NCBI GenBank assembly: GCA_902564245.1 | Contig: CACFAF010000009.1 | Coordinates: 1-37,950 of the forward strand | Source: an uncultured Pelagibacteraceae bacterium | Lineage (GTDB): Bacteria; Pseudomonadota; Alphaproteobacteria; Pelagibacterales; Pelagibacteraceae | Direction of reading: 5' to 3' | DNA length: 37,950 nt | Shown here: positions 25,824-34,724 of the stretch, piece by piece | Layout of the letters: each line of letters opens with the position of its first letter | Numbering within the stretch: the stretch's first letter is position 1 | Notes under the pieces: model-generated | Databases searched by the model: none | The model's input: only the letters and a program-made list of their open reading frames with translations | What the model was told of the DNA's origin: nothing | Program-made: the position numbers and the translations under genes

Positions 25824-27836
25824 CATTTTCATCCATTCATCCTGATTAATTATATTAATTTTTAGTTCTTTTGCGGTATTGACTTTTTTGCTAGTAGGTT
25901 TTTCACCAATTATTAAGTAATCCAGTTTTTTGTTAACATTACTTATTATTTTACCAGAATTCTGCTCAATTAGTGATTTTGCCTCTGCTCTACTAATTCC
26001 AATCAACTTACCAGTAAGCATAAATGTTTTATTTTTTAAAGGTCCTCTCTGATTTATCTGTATAACATCATTTATAATAAGAACTTTTTTAATTTCAGAT
26101 AATACTTTTAGATTATCTTTGTTTGAAAAAAAGCTTTTAATGGATTTTATTTGTGTATCACCAATACCATCAATATTTAAAATGTCTTGCATTTCTTTAT
26201 CATTGGCTAATTCAAAAAAATTAGCTGAAGTTTTTAAATGTCGAGCTATAAGTTTTGCATTTTCTTGGCCTATATGTCTTATTCCTAATGAATAGATAAA
26301 TTTTTCGAGTGAAATCGTTTTCTTTTGATCAATCGAATATTTTAAATTTGACACAGATAATTCTCCCCAGCCATCTAAAGACTTTATTTTTTTATAATCT
26401 AATTTAAAAATATCTTGTGGAAATTTTACCAAATTAAGATTCCAAAAATTTTCAACTATTTTTTTTCCAAATCCATCAATATTGAATGCCTCTTTAGATA
26501 CAAAATGTTTAATTTTTTCTATTGCAATTTTTTCACATTCATATCCTTCACTTGTACATCTTCTTACAGCATCATTTTTCTTAGTTGTTTCGTTAAAATC
26601 TTTTATAGTTAGTGACCCACAAGATGGACATTTTTTAGGGAAATTGAATTTTTGCGAACTCTTTTTTCTTTTAAGTGAATCTACTGATAATACATGTGGT
26701 ATTACATCTCCAGCTCTTTCAACTGTAACAGTGTCTCCAATTCTAATGTCTTTTCTTATAATTTCATCTTCATTATGAAGAGTAGCATTAGAAACCATTA
26801 CTCCTCCAATTCTGACTGGCTTAATCTTTGCGACTGGAGTTAATGCTCCAGTTCTTCCAACTTGAATTTCAATATTTAAAATTTTAGATATAGAGCTGTT
26901 TGCAGAAAACTTATGTGCTATAGCCCATCTCGGAGCATTGGATGCATAGCCCAATCTTTTTTGCAGATCAAAATCATTAACTTTATAAACAATGCCATCA
27001 ATATCAAAATCTATTTTACTTTTCATTGACTCTATTTTTTTATGAAATTCTAATAGATTATTAATACCTACAATAGTTTTATTAAATTTATTAATCTGAA
27101 AACCCCATAGCTTTAAATTTGAAAGAAGTTCAGATTGTTTATTAATACTAATGTTTTCTGAATATCCATAACTATAAGCAATAAATCTTAAGGGAATTTT
27201 TTTTGTATTATTTGGATCCTTTTGTCTTAATGAACCAGACGCTGCATTTCTAGGATTGGCAAATTTTATATCTAGAGATTTAAAATCACTATTTTTGATA
27301 TACACTTCACCACGTATATCAATATTATTTGGAAAATTTTTTATTAAAATCTCATCAGGAATATCCTTAATAGTTTTTAAATTTTCAGTTATATCTTCTC
27401 CTTCTGAGCCATCTCCTCTTGAAAGACCTTGATAAAATTTTCCATCTCTATAAATCAATGAAGCTGAAATACCATCAATCTTAGGTTCTGCACTATATTC
27501 AATATCTATCATTTTTTTTAAACTCAAAAAATTACAAATTTTTTTTTCAAAATTTTTTAAATCTTCTTCATCAAAGGCATTAGATAAAGACAGCATTGGC
27601 ACTTTATGTTTAACCTTCTTAAAAATTTTTGATGGTATATATCCTACTAATTTAGAGGGAGAGTTATCACTTTTTAAAAAAGTATATTTTTTTTCTAAAA
27701 GTAAAATTTCTTTTTTTAAATTATCGAATTCACTATCATCGACAAGAGATCTACTTTTATCATAATAAAATTTATTGTACTTTAAGTATAATTTTATTTT
27801 TTCTTTATAAATTTTTTTTATTTGACTTGTCTCCAT
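25806..27836 (-). CDS. ligA: NAD+-dependent DNA ligase
   Basis: LigA seals nicks in replication and repair using NAD+. The 676-aa protein is complete: Ia domain with DDSEFDNL, adenylation motif EPKIDG with Lys119, RGDGSEGEDITENL, NPRNAASGSLRQ, and IDGIVYKVND. Then come the OB fold (GRTGALTPVAKIKPV), a four-cysteine zinc finger (KCPSCGS and RRCTSEGYEC), HhH repeats (about 440-580), and a BRCT domain (about 593-676, FMLTGKLIGISRAEAK). Its ATG overlaps the bamD stop by one base. recN, often found between bamD and ligA in this neighbourhood, is absent. Confidence 0.97.
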   Translation of the reverse strand: METSQIKKIYKEKIKLYLKYNKFYYDKSRSLVDDSEFDNLKKEILLLEKKYTFLKSDNSPSKLVGYIPSKIFKKVKHKVPMLSLSNAFDEEDLKNFEKKICNFLSLKKMIDIEYSAEPKIDGISASLIYRDGKFYQGLSRGDGSEGEDITENLKTIKDIPDEILIKNFPNNIDIRGEVYIKNSDFKSLDIKFANPRNAASGSLRQKDPNNTKKIPLRFIAYSYGYSENISINKQSELLSNLKLWGFQINKFNKTIVGINNLLEFHKKIESMKSKIDFDIDGIVYKVNDFDLQKRLGYASNAPRWAIAHKFSANSSISKILNIEIQVGRTGALTPVAKIKPVRIGGVMVSNATLHNEDEIIRKDIRIGDTVTVERAGDVIPHVLSVDSLKRKKSSQKFNFPKKCPSCGSLTIKDFNETTKKNDAVRRCTSEGYECEKIAIEKIKHFVSKEAFNIDGFGKKIVENFWNLNLVKFPQDIFKLDYKKIKSLDGWGELSVSNLKYSIDQKKTISLEKFIYSLGIRHIGQENAKLIARHLKTSANFFELANDKEMQDILNIDGIGDTQIKSIKSFFSNKDNLKVLSEIKKVLIINDVIQINQRGPLKNKTFMLTGKLIGISRAEAKSLIEQNSGKIISNVNKKLDYLIIGEKPTSKKVNTAKELKINIINQDEWMKMLNKRG

Positions 27837-28675
27837 TATTTTTTAAAGAGTTTTTTTAATCTTTTGCGTAAAAATTTTTTATTTTTCTTTTTATTTTTTT
27901 TTAGTTGAATGTTGTATTCTTTATTAAAAACCTTATAAGATTTTGCATACCACTCACTAGACTGATAATTATAACCTAATAAACTAGCGTATTTTTCTGA
28001 CTCATTAATCAATCCTATCTTGTAATGTATTTCAACCAGCCTATGTAATGCTTCTTCTGCAAATATAGTCGTTCCATATTTATTGATTACATTTTTAAAT
28101 CTATTAATAGCAGGTATCCATTTTTCTTTTTGGATATAATATCTACCAATATACATTTCTTTTGATGCTAGCACATCTGTTATTAAACCTAATTTAAATT
28201 TGGCATCCATGGCAAAATCTGTATCAGGGTAAGTTTCTAAAATAAAATTAAATTGTTTCTGAGCATTTAAAAGAGACATCATATCTTTTTTTTCATCAAC
28301 AATGCTCTCATAATAGCACATTGCTAACAAGAAGTGTGCATAACTAATATTTTTACTATTAGGATAAGTTTTTATATATCTTTCTAATTCAGAAATCGCT
28401 TCATAGTAATAACTTCCAGCATATAATGAATACGCAGCCATTAACAAAGATCTTGGTGCCCATTCAGATTGTGGATATAAAATTTCAGCTTCATTGAATT
28501 TTTTAGCTGCATAAAGTCCATCGCCAGCTTCAAGTTCTTTCAGTGCATCTTTGTAAGCTGCAATCATTTGAAGCTCTATATCTTTTTCTTCAATTATAGA
28601 TATTTTTTCCTCTTTCTTAGAACAAGAATTTAAAGGAATAAAAAAAATTAATATAAAAATTACAATCTTTCCCAT
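27836..28675 (-). CDS. bamD: outer membrane assembly lipoprotein BamD
   Basis: BamD is the essential lipoprotein of the BAM complex that inserts outer-membrane barrels. The 279-aa protein has a lipoprotein signal (MGKIVIFILIFFIPLNSC, lipid site Cys18) and five TPR-like repeats: YKDALKELEAGDGLYAAKKF, PQSEWAPRSLLMAAYSLY, YYEAISELERYIKTYPNSKN, AQKQFNFILETYPDTDFAMDAKFKLG and WIPAINRFKNVINKYGTT. The tail is strongly basic (about 255-279). It sits between lpxC and ligA, as in other alphaproteobacteria. Confidence 0.93.
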   Translation of the reverse strand: MGKIVIFILIFFIPLNSCSKKEEKISIIEEKDIELQMIAAYKDALKELEAGDGLYAAKKFNEAEILYPQSEWAPRSLLMAAYSLYAGSYYYEAISELERYIKTYPNSKNISYAHFLLAMCYYESIVDEKKDMMSLLNAQKQFNFILETYPDTDFAMDAKFKLGLITDVLASKEMYIGRYYIQKEKWIPAINRFKNVINKYGTTIFAEEALHRLVEIHYKIGLINESEKYASLLGYNYQSSEWYAKSYKVFNKEYNIQLKKNKKKNKKFLRKRLKKLFKK

Positions 28676-28714
28676 CTAGAATTTTTAACAGATTATTTAA
28701 TAAACCCTAGGATT

Positions 28715-29635
28715 TTATGCTATTGATTTTAGTAAATTTTTATTAATGAAAGTGTGCGGTAGGCTTTTTTCTTTGATTTCTATAATAGAATAATTGCTAC
28801 TATCCATAAAAACTTTTTTTAGTAATTCATTAGTCAATTTATGCCCCCCTTGAGAACAAATAATTTTAGCTATTATCTTATGCCCAGACAAATATAGGTC
28901 TCCCATACAATCCAGAATTTTATGATTTACAAATTCTTTTTTATTTCTTAATCCATCTTTATTTAAAATCTTGTTTTCTTTAACTACTAACGCATTATCT
29001 AAACTGCCGCCTTTTCCTAAATTCATTTCTTTCAATTTTTCAATATCTTCATAAAGACAAAATGTTCTTGAATTAAAAACATCTGTTAAATCATCTTCAT
29101 AAACATTAATAACATTTCTTTGATTTCCAATTAAAGGGTTTGAATATTTAATTTCAAAATCAATTTCTAAGCTAATCTTATTAGGTTTAATTGAAATAAA
29201 TTTTTTTCCATCTTTAAATGTTACTTCTTTATTAATTTTTATGATCTTAATGGGGCTTGAACTTATTTCTAAACCAACTTTATTAATTTCATTTACAAAA
29301 ACTTTTGCTGATCCATCTAAAATAGGAATTTCTTCATTATCTATCTCAATTAAAACATTGTCGATGTTCATTCCAAATAATGCTGCTAATAAATGTTCAA
29401 CAGTTGAAACGCTTACACCTTCATCATTTGCAATAGTCGTACAAAGTATAGCTTTGCTTACATTATAGACACTAGTCGATATATAATTATTTTTTTTTAG
29501 ATCAGTTCTTTTAAAAACTATGCCTGTATCAGGCTTTGCAGGCTTGATCATCATATTAACTATCTTACCACTATGAAGACCTACACCTTTAATGCTAATA
29601 TTACTCTTTAGTGTTTTTTGATTTAAAACTGACAT
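28715..29635 (-). CDS. lpxC: UDP-3-O-acyl-N-acetylglucosamine deacetylase
   Basis: LpxC carries out the committed zinc-dependent step of lipid A synthesis. The 306-aa protein shows QKTLKSNISIKGVGLHSGK at the start, STVEHLLAALFGMNIDN with zinc ligand His81, the EIPILDGSA block, SRTFCLYED, and NHKILDCMGDLYLSGHKI carrying the remaining His and Asp ligands, then the catalytic His near the C-terminus (GGHKLTNELLK). Length and motifs are normal. It follows ftsA after 65 nt, with no ftsZ between, and precedes bamD by 39 nt. Confidence 0.96.
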   Translation of the reverse strand: MSVLNQKTLKSNISIKGVGLHSGKIVNMMIKPAKPDTGIVFKRTDLKKNNYISTSVYNVSKAILCTTIANDEGVSVSTVEHLLAALFGMNIDNVLIEIDNEEIPILDGSAKVFVNEINKVGLEISSSPIKIIKINKEVTFKDGKKFISIKPNKISLEIDFEIKYSNPLIGNQRNVINVYEDDLTDVFNSRTFCLYEDIEKLKEMNLGKGGSLDNALVVKENKILNKDGLRNKKEFVNHKILDCMGDLYLSGHKIIAKIICSQGGHKLTNELLKKVFMDSSNYSIIEIKEKSLPHTFINKNLLKSIA

Positions 29636-29700
29636 TAAATTAATATAAATTTTAAATCTGAACTTTAAAAAACAACTTATGTTACAAGAAAATACAGTTT

Positions 29701-30837
29701 TTATTTAAAAAAATGGAAAAGTTTTTCAAAAAAACCTTTTTTTTCAATCTTTTTAGGCACTATTACAACCTCTTGTTTACTTTGTCCTTTGATTACCTTT
29801 AGCCCTGATTCACATATGTCTAGAGGAGTCTCGTCAAATAAATCTATATCATTTGAAATCGAAATATCTTGTCTGTATTTATTAGATAAAATTTTTGAAC
29901 CTTCTCCCATTAAAACTAATCTTAGCTGATCTAAATCATTTGATTTTTCATGTCTTGAAATAAATTTTGTACTTATTTCTAGAATCTCCTCGATTCTTGC
30001 GAATATTATCTTTTTAATTATTTCTAGAGATAAACCATTTTTTTTTAAGAAATCATTATCTTTATCAAAATTAAGTTTAGCTTCTTCTGCTTTTATTAAA
30101 TCAATATTTAAAACTTTAGATATATCCTTTGTAATATGGTGACCACCTACTGGTAAAATATGAAAAAAATAAAAATTCTGATTTTTAAAATAAATAATTG
30201 AAGTTTTTTCATAACCTATATCTATAAATGCTGACTCATTATAAAATCCTAATTGATCCTTGTAATTTAGTGACTTTACATAACTTGAAAATAAAATTTG
30301 TTTTATGGAAACATCCTTTTTATTGAATAATTCTTCAAAATTTTTAATTAGTTCCTTAGGAAAGCATATAAAAATTATATCAATAGAAAATTGATTACAC
30401 TCATTAATATCAGTAGGCAAAAAAACATAATCAATATTATTAATTTTATAATTTGTAACTATGATATGTAATATACTATAATCTGTATTTGATCTTAAAA
30501 CTTGTTGTTTTGCACTTTGTATTAAATATTGGATTTCTTCTTTATTAATTTTCTTATTTTCATTTTTTTTTAATACTGATAATCCAATAGATAATACATC
30601 TGCGCTATCAACTAATAAATTAATATCATCAATATATTCATCTATTTTTTTTTCAATTTGTAAAATACTTTTTTCAATTACGTGTTCAGCATTTAGTAAA
30701 TTTAATTTTTTAAGATTTAGACTTGATAAACATTCATTTTCAATTGTAAAATTTTCAGAAGAATCTTTTTTAAATGCTGAGGCTCTTATTTTGGAAGAAC
30801 CTAAATCAAAATAAATATCAAAATTTTTATCAGTCAT
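29701..30837 (-). CDS. ftsA: cell division protein FtsA
   Basis: FtsA is an actin-like ATPase that tethers FtsZ to the membrane and recruits the divisome. The 378-aa protein has the phosphate-1 loop DLGSSKIRA (about 11-19), the 1C domain (about 85-165), phosphate-2 SAFIDIGYEKTSIIYF, GGHHITKDISKVLNI and RLVLMGEGSKI for adenosine binding. It ends in a short amphipathic helix (GFFEKLFHFFK), the membrane-targeting sequence. It is about 30-40 residues shorter than typical FtsA. The start overlaps the ftsQ stop (ATGA). The expected neighbour ftsZ is missing downstream. Confidence 0.93.
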   Translation of the reverse strand: MTDKNFDIYFDLGSSKIRASAFKKDSSENFTIENECLSSLNLKKLNLLNAEHVIEKSILQIEKKIDEYIDDINLLVDSADVLSIGLSVLKKNENKKINKEEIQYLIQSAKQQVLRSNTDYSILHIIVTNYKINNIDYVFLPTDINECNQFSIDIIFICFPKELIKNFEELFNKKDVSIKQILFSSYVKSLNYKDQLGFYNESAFIDIGYEKTSIIYFKNQNFYFFHILPVGGHHITKDISKVLNIDLIKAEEAKLNFDKDNDFLKKNGLSLEIIKKIIFARIEEILEISTKFISRHEKSNDLDQLRLVLMGEGSKILSNKYRQDISISNDIDLFDETPLDICESGLKVIKGQSKQEVVIVPKKIEKKGFFEKLFHFFK

Positions 30838-31516
30838 GGTGTTACAATGATATTATCTGAAATTCTCAAATCAATAATCTTATTTTTATTAAAATCTTCA
30901 CTATTTTTAATTTTATGGGCAATTGTGAGAGCTTTTAATAAATTTTTTTCAGGTAGCTTAATCTCTATTCCATCAACAGTTTTAATATCCCATCTATTTG
31001 AAGGAAAAAAATATAATGATTCAATTTGATCAAATTCAAACTCTGAATTATCAATAATACTTTTAAAATTTACGAAATTTTTATAATCAAGTTTTCCAAA
31101 AACAAATGGTAAAGTTTTATTCAAATCATTATACTTAATTAATTTTCCATTAGATCCGATAAAAAAACTTTGATTATTTTTAAGAGTAATTGCTAAAAAA
31201 TCTGTTTTTTTTACATCAATATTAATTGAATTAGGATATTTTTTTTTAACATTAAATAACTCTATTAAATTATTTCTTAATAAAATTTTTTTATATCCTC
31301 TTTATTAATAAAAAAAATATTTTTATTTAAAAAAGAACTTAAACTTTTGGCTACTTTAATATTTTCCTCATTTGAAAGTCCTGTAACATTAATATTATTT
31401 ATTAGTAAAAAAGATCTTTTATCGTTTAAAAAGTTTTTATTATTAATTGAACTTAATAAAATTAGAATTACAAAGTATAAAAAAACACGATTTTTCCTAT
31501 CTATTAATTGAAGCAT
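30834..31516 (-). pseudogene. ftsQ: cell division protein FtsQ, interrupted by a -1 frameshift
   Basis: FtsQ links the early and late divisome in the periplasm. The first frame (31516-31277) gives a basic start, one membrane segment (about 10-25, VFLYFVILILLSSI) and the start of a POTRA domain (LLINNINVTGLSNEENIKVAKSL), then stops. The next frame, open from 31301 to 30834, continues it naturally: ILLRNNLIELFNVKKKYPNS, then INIDVKKTDFLAITL, then the FtsQ domain (NQSFFIGSNGKLIKY, PFVFGK, RWDIKTVDGIEIKLPE). Joined at the A7 run (31292-31286) the product is about 227 aa, a plausible compact FtsQ. The gene overlaps ddl by 20 nt and ftsA by 4 nt. Sequencing error, programmed frameshift, transcript slippage and true loss are all possible; I label it broken because the DNA as given is. 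Confidence 0.85.
31286..31292 (-). other. A AAA AAA slippery heptamer at the ftsQ frame break
   Basis: On the minus strand seven A residues read in the first frame as (AT)A-AAA-AAA, the classic -1 slip arrangement. Shifting back one base here moves from the first to the second ftsQ frame; one extra A in the DNA would do the same. Confidence 0.8.
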
Positions 31517-32429
31517 CTCTTAAAATCCACTCAACTAAATTAATAAAACTTATTCCATTAAATGAAGCAATTTCAGGCACTAAGGAAAGATTTGTCATTC
31601 CGGGTTGAGTATTTGTCTCTAATAAAAAAAATTTATTTTTATAAAATTTAAAATCTGATCTTGTTACTCCTCTGCATCCAATTAAATTGTGAGCCCTCAA
31701 AGCAATATTCATTACTTTTGTTGCATTTTTAGAAGACATATTGACTGGTATAATATGTTTTGTTTTTGCTTTTACACTATATTTCGCTTCATAATCATAA
31801 AATTTTCTTCTTGGTTTCAATTCTATTAAACCCAATTTTTTTTTTCCCATTATAGCAACTTGTATTTCTCTTCCTGGTATAAATTTTTCAATCAAAATCT
31901 CTTTATACATAATCAATTTTTTCAAATTTTTAATTAAATCTTTTTTATTACATATATATACATGAACACTTGAGCCTTCATTAATAGGTTTAATAACAAC
32001 AGGAAAATTCAATTTCTTCTGTATTTTTGATATAATACTTTTATCAATTTTTTTGTTATCATCAAATTTAAACTTAAAATATTTTGGTGTTAAAATTTTA
32101 TTCTTTATATAAATCTTCTTAGAAATTTCTTTATCCATCGCAATAGCTGAAGCTAAAACTCCTGAATGCGTATATTTAAATTTTTGAGATTCCAAAATTG
32201 TCTGAATATAACCATCTTCTCCAAATTGGCCATGTAAAGCATTAAAAACTACATCTGGTTTGAATATATTCAAGTTTTTAATTAAATTTTCATTTGGCTC
32301 ACAAATCTTCACTTTATATTTTTTTATTAAAACTTTAAATACACTTTTCGCAGTATTTAAACTAATTTTTCTTTCTTTTGATATACCTCCGCCTAAAATT
32401 AAAACTTTTTTAATCTTAGTTTTATTCAA
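31497..32429 (-). CDS. ddl: D-alanine--D-alanine ligase
   Basis: Ddl makes the D-Ala-D-Ala dipeptide for peptidoglycan. ATP-grasp motifs are visible: VLILGGGISKERKISLNTAK at the start, VFNALHGQFGEDGYIQTILE, SGVLASAIAMDKEISKKI, FPVVIKPINEGSSVHVYI, EILIEKFIPGREIQVAI, and the end block TRSDFKFYKNKFFLLETNTQPGMT with GMT near the metal site. There is no ATG. TTG at 32429 gives 310 aa and overlaps murB by 8 nt; TTG at 32450 gives 317 aa with a larger overlap. I prefer the shorter, but the sequence does not decide it. Confidence 0.93.
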   Translation of the reverse strand: MNKTKIKKVLILGGGISKERKISLNTAKSVFKVLIKKYKVKICEPNENLIKNLNIFKPDVVFNALHGQFGEDGYIQTILESQKFKYTHSGVLASAIAMDKEISKKIYIKNKILTPKYFKFKFDDNKKIDKSIISKIQKKLNFPVVIKPINEGSSVHVYICNKKDLIKNLKKLIMYKEILIEKFIPGREIQVAIMGKKKLGLIELKPRRKFYDYEAKYSVKAKTKHIIPVNMSSKNATKVMNIALRAHNLIGCRGVTRSDFKFYKNKFFLLETNTQPGMTNLSLVPEIASFNGISFINLVEWILRDASINR

Positions 32430-33330
32430 TAATTTTAATTTCTGTTTCAAGTTTAATTCCTGTTTTTATTTTTACTTTTTTTTTAACAAATTCAATTAAA
32501 TTTTTCATATCATTAAAACTCGCATTTTTCTCATTAATAAAAAAATTACAATGTTTTGTTGAAATTTTAGCTTCACCAAAACTTTTACCTGAGGGAACAC
32601 ACTCTTTAATTAGTTCCCATACTTTTTTATTAGTTTGGTCTATAGGATTTTTGAAAGTACTTCCTCCAGTTTTAATTTTAGTTGGTTGTGTTTCATCTTT
32701 TTTTTTCTTTAAAAAATTTATTTGATTTTCTATTTCTTTTTTATTTTTAGGTTTTCCTTTAAAGGAAGCGCTTAAAAATATTAGATTATCATCAAGATTA
32801 CTTTCTCTATATCCAAATTTAATTTTTGATGATGGTATTGTTAAGACTCTTCCTGATTTATCAATTGCCTGAACTGATAATAATATATCTTTAAATTCTT
32901 TTTTAAAGCATCCAGAATTCATTTTTAATCCACCACCGACCGTTCCAGGAATACAGCTCAAAAATTCAAAACCACCAATTCCATTGTTGCAAGCAAATTC
33001 TGATAATTTTTTATCAATCACACCACTTCCTGCTATTATTATTTGATCTTTTAAAAGAGAAATATTTGTAAATTTTTTACCTAATTTAATAACAACTCCG
33101 TCAAATTTATTGTCACTCAATAGAATATTTGATCCAGCTCCAAGTATAAAAATTTTTTGACTTTTTCCAAATTCTTTTAAAAATGCGACTAATTCACTTA
33201 AATTTTCAGGTTTAAAAAAAACCTTGGCCTTGCCACCAATATTAAACCAATTTGTTTTTTTTAAATCATAATTAAAAAAAATTTTACTATTATTAATCTT
33301 AGAAAAATTTTCAAAATTATTAATCGTCAT
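32422..33330 (-). CDS. murB: UDP-N-acetylenolpyruvoylglucosamine reductase
   Basis: MurB reduces the enolpyruvyl group to lactyl, making UDP-MurNAc, with FAD and NADPH. The 302-aa protein has TNWFNIGGKAKVFFKP (about 25-40), the FAD loop LGAGSNILLSD, GIGGFEFLSCIPGTVGGGLKMNSGC, the catalytic FGYRESNL and GGSTFKNP with the proton-donor Ser, and SFGEAKISTKHCNFFIN near the end. This is a type I/IIb-sized enzyme. Its ATG overlaps the murC stop (ATGA). Confidence 0.96.
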   Translation of the reverse strand: MTINNFENFSKINNSKIFFNYDLKKTNWFNIGGKAKVFFKPENLSELVAFLKEFGKSQKIFILGAGSNILLSDNKFDGVVIKLGKKFTNISLLKDQIIIAGSGVIDKKLSEFACNNGIGGFEFLSCIPGTVGGGLKMNSGCFKKEFKDILLSVQAIDKSGRVLTIPSSKIKFGYRESNLDDNLIFLSASFKGKPKNKKEIENQINFLKKKKDETQPTKIKTGGSTFKNPIDQTNKKVWELIKECVPSGKSFGEAKISTKHCNFFINEKNASFNDMKNLIEFVKKKVKIKTGIKLETEIKIIE

Positions 33331-34724
33331 TTTATTAAATTAGGAAGTTCTTTCATCCATTTTGATATTGATCCTGCACCCATACCTATAACAATTTTTT
33401 TTCCATAGATATTTTGTTTTATAAATCTTGAAAGCTGATTTTGGTTTTTTACAATAAAAACTTTTGTATTCGAATTCTTAGCTATATCTTTAGCAAAATT
33501 ATAATATTTAAAACCTAACTTTAATTTTTCACCAGCAGAATAAATCGGACATAAAATTACACTATCTGCATTTTTAAATGATTGGCTAAACTCTTTTCTA
33601 AGATCTTTTATTCTAGATATTCTATGAGGTTGAAATACAGAAACAATTTCTTGTTTTTTATATCCCCTTTTAACACCATCCAATAATTCTTGAATCTCAG
33701 TTGGGTGGTGTGCATAATCATCATAAAATTCTGTTTCTCTAAATGTAAAGATTTTATTAAATCTTCTCTGAACTCCTTTAAAATCTCTAAGACTTTTTTT
33801 AATTATATTTTTTGAAATACCTATTGTTAATCCAACGGCTGCAGCAGCTGTCGCATTTCTAATATTATGTAAACCTAAAAGTGGAATCTTTATACTTTTA
33901 AACACAATATTTTTTTTCCCTGGCAAATTAACTTTTATATCAAATTCAGATGAATTTCTTAAATGCTTTATATTCTTTATATGAAACTGAGATTTTGTGT
34001 TTATCCCATAAGTATAAAAATTTTTAATCTTAATCTTGTTAATTATTTCATTATTATTTTTATCATCTATACAGATAAATGATTTTCCGAAAGAAGGAAC
34101 TTTTTCTATAAAGTTTTGAAATATTTTTTTTAAACTTTCAATAGATTTATAATAATCCATATGTTCTCTATCTATGTTAGTAATTATTGAATACGTAGGA
34201 GTAATTTTTATAAAACTTCCATCTGATTCATCTGCTTCTAATACACTCCAATTGCTTTTTCCTAACTTTGCAGAATTCTTAATAGAGTTTATAACACCTC
34301 CATTAACGACTGTTGGATCTAATTTAGTGTTAGAAAAAATACTTGCCACCAAAGAAGTTGTGGTAGTTTTTCCATGTGAACCAACAATCACAACATTTTT
34401 TTTTAGAGAAAAAATATGAGCAAGCATGTCTCCTCGTTTATAAATTGGAAGTTGTTTTTTTTTTGCAGATAATATTTCAGGATTATTATTTTTAATTGCT
34501 GAAGAAATTACAAGAATAGTTGCATTTTTAATATTTTTTTTTTTATGACCTAAAGTAACTTTAATCTTATTCATTTTTAATCGTTCTATATTTTTATTTA
34601 ATGAAATATCACTACCTTGAATCCTGAATCCCATACCTTTCATTATTAGAGCAAGACCACTCATACCAATTCCACCAATGCCTACAAAATGAATAGTCTC
34701 TGTTTTGGCTAATTTAATTTTCAT
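33327..34724 (-). CDS. murC: UDP-N-acetylmuramate--L-alanine ligase
   Basis: MurC adds L-Ala to UDP-MurNAc, the first amino acid of the peptide stem. In 465 aa: Rossmann start HFVGIGGIGMSGLALIMKGM (about 12-31), ATP loop VGSHGKTTTTSLVASIF (about 112-128), LEADESDGSF, TNIDREHMDYY, LLGLHNIRNATAAAAVG, DDYAHHPTEIQ, and VSVFQPHRISRIKDL in the C-terminal domain. Complete and typical. Overlaps murG by 11 nt upstream and murB by 3 downstream. Confidence 0.97.
   Translation of the reverse strand: MKIKLAKTETIHFVGIGGIGMSGLALIMKGMGFRIQGSDISLNKNIERLKMNKIKVTLGHKKKNIKNATILVISSAIKNNNPEILSAKKKQLPIYKRGDMLAHIFSLKKNVVIVGSHGKTTTTSLVASIFSNTKLDPTVVNGGVINSIKNSAKLGKSNWSVLEADESDGSFIKITPTYSIITNIDREHMDYYKSIESLKKIFQNFIEKVPSFGKSFICIDDKNNNEIINKIKIKNFYTYGINTKSQFHIKNIKHLRNSSEFDIKVNLPGKKNIVFKSIKIPLLGLHNIRNATAAAAVGLTIGISKNIIKKSLRDFKGVQRRFNKIFTFRETEFYDDYAHHPTEIQELLDGVKRGYKKQEIVSVFQPHRISRIKDLRKEFSQSFKNADSVILCPIYSAGEKLKLGFKYYNFAKDIAKNSNTKVFIVKNQNQLSRFIKQNIYGKKIVIGMGAGSISKWMKELPNLIK

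Noticed and set aside
31277..31516. A separate 79-aa membrane protein gene and a separate 96-aa gene at 30834-31124
   Set aside because: Translating the second frame upstream of its TTG shows continuous FtsQ-like sequence back to the A7 run, so both are halves of one gene.
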